A stretch of DNA of 64,000 nt from Petrolisthes cinctipes (Eukaryota > Arthropoda > Malacostraca > Decapoda > Porcellanidae): NCBI GenBank assembly GCA_033782935.1, contig JAWQEG010000490.1, positions 2,730,001 to 2,794,000 of the forward strand. The letters run 5' to 3'. The translations under genes and the position numbers were made by a program. Shown here in pieces: positions 10,353 through 19,525 of this stretch. Each line of letters starts with the position of its first letter. The stretch's first letter is position 1. Under the pieces are notes generated by a model, which was given only the letters and a program-made list of their open reading frames with translations, was not told the DNA's origin and made no database searches.

Positions 10353-10937
10353 TGTACCAGTCCTAATTTGATCTCTTCGAAGAATATGGTACATTACCTT
10401 GCTCTGGAGTTGTAGTTGGTTGTGGTTGTTGTTGTTTTAGGTAGCGAGCTCGGCGTTGTGATGGTGTTCAGTCAAGGTAGGAAATAAACTTCAGTAAGTA
10501 AAATTAAACTTACTTTATTAATACTAAAGGAGTGTATCCCCTTTCTTGTCTTATGTTAATGGAGTACAGAGAAGATGTCTTTTAGCTGTTTTGATCTTTA
10601 GTCCCTCACTAAAGCTCTGCTGGTCCGTTTATATTCATTCTGTTTTGGAAGATGCCAAGTCTATTCAGATATTATTATTATTATTATCTTCTTGAAAAGG
10701 GGTGGAGTTTTGTCTAAGCTCCACCCAATTCTTCTCTCTCTCTCTTTCTACTTTCTCTCCCTCTCTCTCTCTCTCCCTTTCTCTCCCTCTCTCTCTCTCG
10801 AGTTTAGGGATGACAAGTGAGAAATTGGAGGGTAAAATGGTTACCTTCTTGTGTCTGTTGTTGTAAGAAGGCCTTCTGGATTCTGTTGCTTCAAGTGGGG
10901 AAGCTGTGTGTGAGACCCTCTTATACAGTACTGTACA
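10353..10937 (-). repeat. 5' LTR of the retrovirus
   Basis: 585 bp, TG...CA ends, the partner of 2144-2728. On the coding strand it starts TGTACAGTACTG, has a TATAAG promoter-like box (10920-10925), a GA-rich tract, and AATAAA at 10514-10519. Confidence 0.95.
10920..10925 (-). promoter_or_regulatory. TATA-like box in the 5' LTR
   Basis: cttata on the plus strand reads TATAAG on the coding strand, 12 bases inside the 5' LTR. Promoter function is inferred from position only. Confidence 0.4.
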
Positions 10938-11615
10938 TTGGTTTTTCTTAATGTTTTAATTATAAAGACTATAAAAACCCTACATTTTATTTACATATGA
11001 CACCTGTAAAGTTTACAGAAATCCATGATACCTCCCTAGCTATTTGTACTATTAGTTTCCTGCATTATCACAGTTCATTACATTATATATACCTGAGTAA
11101 AAGCCTGCAAATTTATGATATTGGAAAGCTGTTTGAACTCATGTACTTTCCAACAATGACTGAAAACAAAAAACACCAAATCCTTAATGACTACGGTACT
11201 TGTTTGGCACTCTTCACATTGCTTGGACATATCACAGATATGGCAAAGAAATTATTAAAATACAATATTAAAGCCACAGTACAGCATAAGTATATCCTTA
11301 CAGTTAATCTCCGAACCTTGATATGTAAATGAAACTAAGACATTAATAATGATTCAAGTTGATTTTACTGAAAGAATAATAAATCTAACATGAAATATGA
11401 ATGTTAAAAGCTATATTTGAAAGACAAAATATACAGTATAATGAAAATAAATAACATAATTTCTTAAAAAACATAATTTCTTAAAAAACATAAGCAGAAG
11501 TTAACAATACTTTAGATTGAAACCTACACACAAACCACACAACAAAAACCATAATTGTACACTAATAACTCTGTCACAAAATATAACACAACTTAAACCA
11601 CACTAATCATTAAAA

Positions 11616-11646
<31 letters not shown>

Positions 11647-11658
11647 CGTGAAAACTAA
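10938..11658. other. no gene recognised; poly-A/CA run
   Basis: AT-rich. An open frame at 10997-11332 (plus, 111 aa) has no recognisable family. A poly-A run followed by a CA run lies at about 11612-11647. The direct repeat acataatttcttaaaaa occurs twice at 11455-11489. Confidence 0.5.
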
Positions 11659-12041
11659 TCACCTTTTCTCGATAGCCTTTTTAATGTTCACCAAAGTTTC
11701 TGATATTTTGGCTATATTTTCTGCAAGATCCATCAAAATATCCCTTATAGCCTTATGGACAACTAGTTTATCTGGAGCTAGCGTAGCTTCCAGATGAGCT
11801 GTCACACCTCTAGCTGACCTAGAGGAAGGGCGACTAGAGGCTACAGAGCTGTGGTATGAATGCTCCTCACTTGGTGGTAGGTTCTACCAGCTTCGGCAAG
11901 CTGTCGCCAGTCAAAACCTCACAGTCTTCCACTGTAACTGGCCCGAAGTGCTGCCAACTTGGCCCAGGTCTAGGTGAAGGGGCCCTCGATGGCAGTCCTG
12001 GGTCATCCACATCACCTTCATCCAAGTCTTCTTCAGCAGCT
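11659..12041 (-). pseudogene. last exon of an unrecognised spliced gene (frameshifted)
   Basis: The acceptor (tttctcag at the 12042 boundary) is good. The exon starts with two bases that complete a codon left by the exon at 12567-12722, giving ...VHL-A-AEEDLDEGDVDDPGLPSRAPSP. That frame stops at 11867-11869. A +1 frame continues to a TGA at 11659-11661 and reads as a coiled-coil-like tail (LVVHKAIRDILMDLAENIAKI...), so one base has probably been gained or lost. Acidic/proline-rich middles with a C-terminal helix resemble the Myb/SANT-type accessory proteins of Harbinger transposons, but no Myb domain was found, so function is unknown. Confidence 0.45.
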
Positions 12042-12566
12042 GAGAAATGATGAAAATTAGCAACTTTCATATAATTTTAGAGAAATATCAAGGATTATCG
12101 TTATGAATTAAAATTGTAAAGTCATACTTAAAGAAAGTAGTATAAAATTAGTCATACATATAAGTACAGCAGCAGTACTGCAATTGGTTAAAGTACTCAT
12201 ATGATACATATGGAATCCAACAAAGCATCACAACTTTAGTTTTGATTAACATGGCTCCAATTTTTACGACTACATGAACTGCTAACAGGAGTTATTTATA
12301 TGATACACAAAATATAAAAAATCACTATGTACTTGACTCTTGTAAATTGGGTAATCATAGTACATGTACCGTAATTACTGAAGGGATGGATATATGAGAA
12401 CATCTTGTATATTTGTTCCTGGGACTAAGGCCTTATGATTTGCACTGTTTAACTTTGAATGGAATTGAAAGGTAATGCTGCTCAAAATGTATGTTATATA
12501 TATATATAAACTCTCAATGTAATTACTTCACTAGTGCCAATGAGGGAAGATTTCCATATTACTAAC
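12042..12566 (-). other. intron of the unrecognised gene
   Basis: Donor CTAG|GTTAGT at 12567/12566 and a pyrimidine-rich acceptor at 12042. AT-rich; includes a short TA run near 12497. No coding signal. Confidence 0.5.
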
Positions 12567-12722
12567 CTAGATGAACAGCAGGATATTTTTTACTGTTATA
12601 TACTGCACATACTGCCTGGGTCTTGGAGTCCACAAGAATACCCGACACTTGCACTTCTTTAATGACTTGAGCCATAGCCTCTTCTATGTGGGTGAATTTC
12701 TTTGTGTCACTAGTGTCACCAC
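12567..12722 (-). CDS. internal exon of an unrecognised spliced gene
   Basis: A 156-base exon bounded by ttatatttcag and AG|GTTAGT. One frame is open throughout (GDTSDTKKFTHIEEAM, then VIKEVQVSGILVDSKTQAVC). Its phase (2 in, 1 out) joins exactly to the exon at 11659-12041. It lies inside the possible DNA transposon interior. No domain is recognised. The preceding exon was not found. Confidence 0.45.
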
Positions 12723-13376
12723 CTGAAATATAACGAAAAATGGTACATAATTTAATAACAAAGCAGAACCAAGCAGAATAAATTACAACACCTGGTTATC
12801 ATATTGAAATAGTACTGTATCTAAATCAGGCAATGGACACTCCCCCCCATCCTTCAACCCATGTGTGCCCATGCCAACAGCCGAATCCACAATATAAATA
12901 ATGCTTATATAATTTATTTCCTTAATCTGTCTTTCAGTAAAAATGTTTGAAGTATAAGTTATTATATTGCACTTGCCAGATTTCACTACATATGGTATAT
13001 TTCTGCCTGTTACTTGGTAATGGTAATCAACTGTACAGATTTTGAGATTATCATAGAAACTACTGTAGGTAGGTGCAAAGGAAATAAAACAGTGACAGTA
13101 GAAGTTAAAAGAATATAATGTCCTCCCAGTCAATGTCTTTGATTTATTTCCATGACAACCAGCTGCTAGTAAACTTTTTGTATCATGCTGTTCATGATTT
13201 ACAGTACGTAACCTAACCTATCTTAAACTAAACTAGCCAAACCTAACCCAACCAAATCTATATACAGTACAATATCATACTAGTGATTGGCGTGATATTA
13301 AAAATATGCCCAGGCAGCTGCCTTAACTCCACTGTTGTGTTAAATGTGTACCAACACAGTATAATAATTCCCTTAC
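12723..13376. other. presumed intron/decayed interior, no exon recognised
   Basis: AT-rich sequence between the candidate first exon and the internal exon. An open frame at 12783-13133 (minus, 116 aa) has no family resemblance. An exon with phase 0 in, phase 1 out would be needed here to complete the gene; none was identified. Confidence 0.35.
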
Positions 13377-13427
13377 CTGTATTTTGCTGTTCCTATCTGA
13401 TGTAATTTGTGCTGGTGACTGTGTCAT
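13377..13427 (-). CDS. candidate first coding exon of the same gene
   Basis: An ATG at 13427 opens 17 codons (MTQSPAQITSDRNSKIQ) to a donor ACAG|GTAAG. A CCAAT box on the coding strand lies about 115 bases upstream. The link to the downstream exons is only positional, because the phases need a missing middle exon. Confidence 0.3.
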
Positions 13428-13537
13428 CTCTATCAGCTGGTGCCTGGCGGTGTTGACATCTGAGACAATGTTTATTTGTTGACATTGTGATACTACGTTA
13501 CAATTGGCTTACAGTACCAAGGACATTTTGTTTCTTT

Positions 13538-13545
13538 CATTGTGA
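13538..13545 (-). promoter_or_regulatory. CCAAT box
   Basis: gtgattgg on the plus strand gives CCAATCAC on the minus strand, upstream of the candidate first exon and close to the right subterminal repeats. A promoter role is inferred. Confidence 0.3.
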
Positions 13546-13699
13546 TTGGCTGAGAGCCAGTCAGCTGGGTGGCGGGATGAACAAAACGTACGGAACGGAA
13601 CAGGCAGCGACGCTCGCTACGAAGCTATCATCGTGAGCTACGAAGTTTAAGTTCAAGTTCAAGTTTAGGGTCCCGCAGAGGGCCGCTCATGGGCGGCAT

Positions 13700-14497
13700 A
13701 GTGTGCGGGGGTTGTGCGGGGGATTTAGGGATCCAGGGCAGGATTAGGAAGAGGGTTAGGATAAGGGTGGATTGGGTCAGGGACTGTGGGTTGAGGATTA
13801 GGATTGGGGAGGTAATGATTGGTGATCCTATTTCTAAACGTGTCAAGAGTGAGGCTATTAACTACGTGAGATGGGAGATGATTCTACTCTTGGATGCTGC
13901 GGGGAAAGAATGAGTGCCTAAATATATCAGTGCTTGTCTGGTATGTATGGTATTTTAAGTTGTGGATCGTATTCTTGTAGGGTGTAGATATGTGTCTTTG
14001 TCTATGTCAACTAACTTGTTTGTGATTTTGTATATCATCTGTTGTCTGTGTATCTGTCTTCGTGTTACTAATGGGTCTAGTTTTGTGTCTTGTTTAAGCA
14101 AAGTGACTGATGTAGTGTGTCTGTAATCACGTCTGGCCCATCTTGCAGTCTTGTTTTGTATGGACTCTAATTTATTGATATTATTGTAAGTGTGTGGGTC
14201 CCAGACGGTGTCGCAATAATCTAAATGTGGCCGAACGAAAGTGTTATAGGCAATAATTTTGGTGTTTGTGTTACACCTGCTGAGGTTCCTGCGCAAGAAC
14301 CCCAGGACCCTATTAGCTTTGGCCCTGATGCTACCTATGTGTGTGTTCCACCTCATGTCTGCTGAGATGTGGACACCCAAGTATTTGTGGGAAGTGACTG
14401 TGTTGAGGTTGGTGTTGTGTAGTTGGTATGTATATGGAATGACATTATGGGCACGGGTAAAACGGATGTGATGGCATTTGTCTGGTCTAAATGTCAT
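13700..14497 (-). pseudogene. LINE copy A: RT thumb and C-terminal domain
   Basis: The frame from 14497 contains the post-palm segments common to jockey/CR1 RTs (TSHKYLGVHISADMRW, VRPHLDYCDTVWDP, LESIQNKTARW). It is offset from the upstream RT by a one-base loss near 14529 (gcagttggtcg here, gcagttaggtcg in copy C). It stops early at 13955 because an 11-bp segment present in copy C (ctagaggcagc on this strand) is missing near 13963. Confidence 0.8.
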
Positions 14498-15774
14498 CTG
14501 CCACTTGACTTCCCAGTCTTCAAGTGCAGTTGGTCGTCCTCTAGTCGAAGGCAGTCATTCCTATCTTTAATCGGTCTGTAAACTAAGCTATCGTCTGCAA
14601 AGAGTCTAGTGGTAGAGGAAAGTGAGAGTGGGAGGTCATTAATGTATGAAAGGAAGAGAAGGGGGCCCAGGACAGTGCCCTGGGGTACCCCAGAGGTCAC
14701 AGGAACAGATGGAGACTGACTACCGTCAAGAACTACACGTTGCTTTCTGGTAGTCAAGAACGTTCTAATCCAGTGAAGAAGTTGTCCCTGTATGCCATAG
14801 AATTCTAACTTGTGTAGTAGTCTTTGGTGAGGGACTTTCTCGAAGGCTTTGGCAAAGTCTAATACTATGGCGTCAACTTGTCTAATTTTTGTGTCATTGA
14901 GGGACTGCAGGATGTCATGAGTAGTTACCAGTAGCTGCGTCTCACACGAGCGTTTAGGCCGAAAACCGTGTTGATTGTCAGTCAGTATATTTTGCCTATC
15001 AAAGTGGTCCATTATGTGTCTATGAATAATGTGTTCTAAAATTTTGCAGGGGACTGAGGTAAGTGAAATAGGTCTATAATTAATGGGAAGGGTTCTGTCT
15101 CCGGATTTAAAAATTGGGGTCACATTTGCCAAAAGCCAGTCTTGAGGGAGTTCACCGGTCTGTAAAGTCTGTGAGAATATAACCTGCAGGACAGGGGCAA
15201 GAACGCTAGCATTAGTCCTCAATATCCTGCAGGGTATATTGTCTGGTCCAGTCGCTTTGTGTATGTCTACCTCAGATAAGAGTTTCTCAATTCCTTGGGT
15301 GTTTATATGAATGGGAGGGATAGGTGGGTGTGATCGTGTTGGCATGTCCGGTAAGTGTTCATGTTCATGGGTAAAAACGGACTGGAATTGTGTGTTAAGG
15401 GCGTTGGCTTTGTCTTGTGGGTGTGTAACCAAGGAATTGTTGTGTAGTAATGTTGTAATGCCGGTCGAGTCTTGTTTGCGTGCCTTAAAAAAGCCGAAGA
15501 ATTTTTTGTGGTTTTGTGTGTTGTCTGCAAGGAAAGTGGATGTGTATTTAGTTTCTGCTTGTTTAGTTTCTTTCTGTAGTGTTTTCTGTATATTTTTGTA
15601 TTCTAACCAGTGTTCTGTATCGTTGTATCGTTTTGCTCTGTTGTATGCCTTTACCTTGTTTCTGTGTAGTCTTTTTAATTGTCTATTGTACCATGGTAAT
15701 GACCGGTTATGTGTGATGGTTTTCGTGGGTATGTGCTTGTCCATTGTGTCACGAATAAAGTCACGAAGTCTGGT
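14494..15774 (-). pseudogene. LINE copy A: reverse transcriptase palm/fingers
   Basis: Open from the codon after the TGA at 15775-15777. RT motifs in order: HKATGPDNIPCRIL, NYRPISLTSVPCKILEH, NQHGFRPKRSCETQL, DFAKAFEKVPHQ (motif A, D present), GVPQGTVLGPLLF (motif B) and RLFADDSLVY (catalytic ADD). It would prime cDNA at the nicked target. The frame breaks at about 14530. Same frame as the endonuclease upstream. Confidence 0.88.
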
Positions 15775-16632
15775 TCAGTTTGTTTCCACAGAGCTGGCCA
15801 TTGGGTCTGAGTCAAGGAACGAGTCACGAAATTCAACTAAGTCTTGGGTAATGCCACCCATGTCAGCTCTGTTGTACATGTAAATTGTCCTGGGTAATTG
15901 TTTTTGTGTTGTTGGCTTGATGTTTGCGTCATTGAGTACCATCTCATGGTCACTAAGACCAGGTAGTACTCGTGTCCATGTAATTAAGGAAATATTGTTT
16001 GTGAGAAATAAGTCTAATATGTTGGATGTGACCCCGTGTCTTATGTTAGGATTATGTCTTTCTACACTGACTTGTGTGCGTGTTGGTTCGAGTACTGTTT
16101 GGGTAAGTGAGTAGGTATTAATGATGTCAATGAAATTTTCATGTAAGAGTTTCCTATCGGTCTGTAATAGTAAGTCGCCTTCATGGGTGGAATTGTCCAG
16201 TGTCGCCTGTGCTGTCCAGTTTATGTCGGGAAGGTTAAAGTCACCAGCCAACCATATATTTTTGGAGGGGTCAATTTTAGATAAACAATCGTCAAGGGTC
16301 TGCAGGTATTCTAAATTTGAATTTGGGGGACGATAAAATGATCCTATAATGAGTGTCCTGCAGCCCTGTATCTGTATTTTAGTCCATATAATTTCAGAGA
16401 CCGCGTTCAGTTCGGTGGCTGGGGTCGCAACTAGTCCTGGCTTTGTCGCAATTAGGACTCCGCCATGTTTATCGTCTATTCTGTCTTTCCTGTGTAGGGT
16501 CATATTATAGGGACTGTCCGTCGGGAAGATTTCACTGTCCTGGATGTCAGGCGTGAGCCAGGTCTCTGTCCCTATAATAATGTCGGGGTCATAGGTCTGG
16601 AGGGTTTGGTGAAAGGCGGCTCTTTTGTTTTT
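15775..16632 (-). pseudogene. LINE copy A: apurinic-type endonuclease
   Basis: Upstream of the ATG at 16503 the frame is open and contains the GTETWLTPDIQDSE motif. It continues through GGVLIATK, IIGSFYRPPNS, WLAGDFNLPDINW and PGLSDHEMV, the catalytic E, D/N and SDH signatures of L1-type exonuclease-phosphatase endonucleases. It nicks target DNA. It ends with TGA at 15775-15777, in frame with the RT, so a stop separates two halves of one ORF2. A run of A on the coding strand (about 16624-16633) breaks the join to upstream sequence. Confidence 0.85.
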
Positions 16633-16654
16633 TTGATGCTGCGGAAGTTAATAA

Positions 16655-17100
16655 TTAGGGTATGAAGGGAAGACAGTTTTTATGGGTGATGGAGTCGAGT
16701 GTGGTGTTGGTGGTAGAATGGGGTGTGAGGATGGATGATCTATTGGGGATGGTGATTGGTGTTATGGAGAATGAGTGTGCACTATGGAGAGTCTGGTTGG
16801 GTGTAGAATGGTTTGGGAGTGGAGGAGTGGATGATGCGGAGTTAAGGGAAGTCATGTCTTGCTGTCGGTTTTGTGTAGGGGAGGAATTGTCTCTGTTGCG
16901 TCTACCTAAACGTCGGGTGATCCTATCTAATGGTGGAGGTGTGTTGTGAGTTGTGGGTTGTGGTGAAGATGAAGTGGTGGTGTCTAATAAACTGAATCTA
17001 TTGGTGTAGTGTATTGGGGAGTTCAAAAGGGAGGAGGTAAAATTGGGCGCACCACAGTCCCAGCAGATCCACGAAAGGCTCCGACCCTCCAATCCGTCGA
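16655..17100 (-). pseudogene. LINE copy A: end of ORF1 (zinc-finger remnant)
   Basis: The first part reads RSLSWICWDCGAPNFTSSL, the W-C-x2-C-G-x-PN pattern that closes PHD-like zinc fingers in ORF1p or at the ORF1/ORF2 junction of some CR1/jockey elements. It then passes into a Ser/Thr/Pro/Asn-rich stretch ending at 16655. The 5' boundary is unclear because the sequence changes into TACGAAG-rich DNA near 17100-17140. Confidence 0.55.
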
Positions 17101-17137
17101 ACGCCGCCGTGAAGCCCCCAACACAGCTGACGAAGGA

Positions 17138-17262
17138 GGTTACGAAGCTTTGGAGATAGCAACTTATGATCTTCGTAAGCCACAATCAAATATGGCGGCT
17201 ACGAGAGAGTAAAGGTGATCGTAGCGCCACCAACTTACGAAGTTTTGAAGATCCCACCCCTG
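17138..17262 (-). repeat. right subterminal and terminal repeats
   Basis: Contains ttacgaagctt (17138), cttcgtaag (17170), tcgtagcg (17219) and the terminal ttacgaagttttgaagatccc (17235-17255), which is inverted relative to 1178-1198. It forms the right end of the possible composite transposon. Confidence 0.5.
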
Positions 17263-17546
17263 AGTCGTTTATTATTCGTAGCTTGAGAACCGTGTGAAGC
17301 AGCGATGTGTTTTCATGTGTGATATGTATATTTACAGTTTGATAAAACAAAAATGGTAGAATTATTTTTTTTACATATTGTGCAAGATAATAACAGGAAT
17401 GAAGAGTGAAGTGAAGTTATAAGTTTTGTGAGCTTCACGTTTCTTAGACTCTCGGTTGACTTCTAGATTGAGTTGTCATGTAGAATAAACTGAATACGGT
17501 ATTACAGGTCTAAAATATTGTTGTGAATTTATCTCTAGTAATAGTA
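17263..17546. other. no feature recognised
   Basis: AT-rich single-copy-looking sequence. No frame of note on either strand. Confidence 0.5.
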
Positions 17547-17945
17547 AGAGCTATACACATAGAGCGCACAACCCCCCCCCCCCCCCCTGGCGTGTCACCA
17601 CCGGAAGTGGGTTGGCGGCCATGATAAGTTGCCCTTCCCCTCAACCCGCCAGCCCTGGTAGCTTATGCCAGGGTAAGATATTATTTCATTTATTCGGTCT
17701 TTCATTGATGATATGGTATATTAACTACATTATAGTGACTCACAATATATGAATAAGTATTTCTTTAACCGATATATCAGTGAATGGATGATTAAATATA
17801 AATACATTTCGGTTAATAGGTGAAATGAGTTAGATAAACAAAACTATCGTTGGCTCTCATCCACAGTCACCTTCTTATAATATATATATACAACGTACTT
17901 AATCTCTATTATGATAAGTATTTTATGTTCACATTGTTCAGTATG

Positions 17946-18600
17946 AATGTATGTATGTCACACTAGAGTAATATGTGTATATATGCATGTCACACTAGAA
18001 TGTGTGTATGTATGTATGTCACACTAGAGTAATATGTATGTATGTATATATGTCACACTAGAATAATATGTATGTACGTATGTCACACTAGAATAATATG
18101 TATGTATGTATGTACAGCCGTGGTCAAAAATAATCATCCATATAGGAGTAACTCACGTAAGATTTTGACAGCTTCCCTCTGTTCCTTAGCTGATAAACAT
18201 TCCAATAAATAGGTATAGTGCCATCGTTTAATTTAATACAAACAGCTACACACTGCTTAAAACAATAAAATAATATGTGAACATGAAAACATTACACAGT
18301 AAATTGTTAAAGTTACCCATATGTGGATGATTATTATTGACCACGACTGTATGTATGTATGTCACACTAGAATAATATGTATGTATGTCACACTAGAATA
18401 ATATGTATGTATGTCACACTATAGTAATATGTATGTATGTATGTCACACTAGAGTAGTATGTATGTATGTATGTATGTCACACTAGAGTAGTATGTATGT
18501 ATGTATGTATGTCACACTAGAGTAATATGTATGTATGTCACACTAGAGTAATATGTATGTATGTATGAATGTCACAATAGAGTAATATGTATGTATGTAT
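17946..18600 (+). repeat. ATGT-rich minisatellite (about 25-35 bp unit)
   Basis: More than a dozen copies of a unit made of cacactagartaatatgta plus a variable number of tatg steps, interrupted at 18115-18349 by a MITE. The unit-length variation comes from the tatg run. Confidence 0.9.
18115..18349. mobile_element. Tc1/mariner-type MITE inside the minisatellite
   Basis: 235 bp bracketed by TA (18113-18114, 18350-18351). The ends are inverted: left cagccgtggtcaaaaataat, right (reverse complement) cagtcgtggtcaataataat, followed by catccatat/catccacatat. CAG-NCGTGGTCAA ends with TA duplications are the Tc1-like signature. No transposase is present, so it is non-autonomous. Confidence 0.85.
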
Positions 18601-18601
18601 G

Positions 18602-18933
18602 CAGGGTTTATTCTAACGTGCAGTTGTACCCCTTTTGTGCAGTTGTAAATTCAAAATGTGCAGTTGTAAATCCAGATTTGTGCAGTTGTAAATTTGTACT
18701 TTGTTTGAATTTGCATGGCTAGGGTGTCATAAACTAGGAAGGAACCACAATAGAAGTCACTGATAGCTGACCAGAACATATTTTTATTTTCATTAATCTT
18801 ACCATATAATGCAATCATACATATTACATAAATCATAAAGCCGCGCCCCCCGGTTTGGGAACCACTGGTTTAGGTCGTTCGGGCCTCGCATCAGAGTTTG
18901 TGCAGTTGTAAATTTTCCTTAGAATAAACCCTG
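18602..18933. mobile_element. hAT-like MITE
   Basis: 332 bp with perfect 15-bp inverted ends cagggtttattctaa and internal repeats of gtgcagttgtaaat near both ends. The flanks carry the same 8 bases (tatgtatg at 18594-18601 and 18934-18941), the hAT duplication length, although the host minisatellite makes this weak proof. No transposase. Confidence 0.75.
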
Positions 18934-19393
18934 TATGTATGTAAGGTAAGTGGAGGGAGAGGGAGACAGATTACAGTTATATATATTTGTCTTGTTTAAT
19001 AAAACAGTTTAAGTTTAATTTCTTTGCATAATTTTCCGTATGGACATTATCTTAGCCTTGTTAATTGATTTAACAAAACCTGCATAATTAGATAACAAGA
19101 TACAATGCTTTACAAATCAGGGAAATGTCAATAACTGTGGATAGAAACATACTATACAAGTACGTACGGGAGTTCACAGCGCGCGCCAAAGGGCTTTTCA
19201 AAATGGCCGCCGAGCAGGATGGCTGGCGACACTCCTCCCCTATCTAATAACACAGGGTCGATCGCTCTATGTGTATAGCTCTGTGGGCCTCACCCCCACC
19301 GGCCACAGCTTGGTGGCTACACCCACAGTGTATATACTCATACAGTGATTTCATTCCTTGGCGGAAGTAACCCCTTTCTGCGCAGGTGTACTG

Positions 19394-19421
19394 TGATTGG
19401 TCGCCCAGCGTGATGACGTCA
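19394..19421 (+). promoter_or_regulatory. CCAAT and CRE-like boxes upstream of the THAP remnant
   Basis: attgg (19396-19400, reverse CCAAT) and TGACGTCA (19414-19421) lie about 105-130 bases before the ATG at 19526, in locally GC-richer DNA. This reads as a promoter remnant by position; activity is not known. Confidence 0.4.
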
Positions 19422-19525
19422 GGTGGGTAGAACTGTGGGGAGCATCCACTCTATGGAGCGACAGTTTCAATGCGACATTCACACTAATAAGTAATTAATA
19501 TTTGTTTGTAACTTCATAAGGAACG

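Larger units (their letters stand above)
2144..10937 (-). mobile_element. Ty3/gypsy-type endogenous retrovirus with env-like gene
   Basis: This is a complete 8,794-bp element transcribed on the minus strand, in the order 5' LTR, primer-binding site, gag, protease, reverse transcriptase/RNase H, integrase, env, 3' LTR. The LTRs are both 585 bp and differ at one position that I can see (A at about 2492 against G at about 10701). A TTGG duplication brackets the element. Gag and env are open. The pro-pol frame is one continuous frame from 8473 to 4799, broken by two in-frame stops (TGA at 7607-7609, TAA at 5627-5629). The order and the F-type envelope resemble insect errantiviruses. Near-identical LTRs indicate recent integration; the stops suggest a defective copy or very recent decay. 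Confidence 0.93.
13646..17100 (-). mobile_element. jockey/CR1-like LINE, copy A (nearly full endonuclease-RT)
   Basis: Minus-strand non-LTR retrotransposon. It ends in a short TTGAAC repeat tail (plus 13646-13666) and begins somewhere near 17100. It holds the end of ORF1, an AP-type endonuclease and a reverse transcriptase, with frameshifts and stops. Two further truncated copies of the family lie at 29626-30486 and 31502-36750. Both flanks carry a TACGAAG motif (13637-13645 and 17138-17146), hinting that it inserted into the subterminal repeats of the surrounding element. Confidence 0.85.
1171..17262. mobile_element. possible composite DNA transposon with nested retroelements
   Basis: The first 28 bases (1171-1198) and the reverse complement of 17235-17262 match closely over a core reading gggatcttcaaa-r-cttcgtaa, with ggggWggg just outside. 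Both ends are also rich in short TACGAAG/CTTCGTA motifs: 1185-1335 on the left; 13600-13645 and 17138-17245 on the right. Removing the retrovirus (2144-10937) and the LINE (13646 to about 17100) would leave an element of roughly 3.8 kb with a small spliced gene. No target-site duplication could be fixed and no transposase was recognised, so the two ends may come from separate copies. A PIF/Harbinger-like or other cut-and-paste class is a guess. Confidence 0.45.
17547..19282. mobile_element. region bounded by a 20-bp perfect inverted repeat
   Basis: agagctatacacatagagcg at 17547-17566 is repeated exactly, inverted, at 19263-19282. Just inside, both ends carry a C- or G-rich stretch and similar gtgtcRcca...ggcggccat segments. 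The spacing is 1,736 bp. This looks like a non-autonomous DNA transposon whose centre has filled with a minisatellite and two MITEs. No target duplication was found. A poly-C run of about 16 is at 17572-17587. Confidence 0.5.

Noticed and set aside
10997..11332. 111-aa protein as transposase of the surrounding element
   Set aside because: No catalytic motif, no similarity recognised, ordinary AT-rich composition.
13628..13913. Plus- and minus-strand proteins near the LINE 3' end
   Set aside because: They lie in the LINE's 3' UTR or in antisense of its RT C-terminus.
17946..18600. CRISPR-like array of regularly spaced repeats
   Set aside because: Adjacent units with tatg slippage and no unique spacers; the context is animal, so it is a minisatellite.
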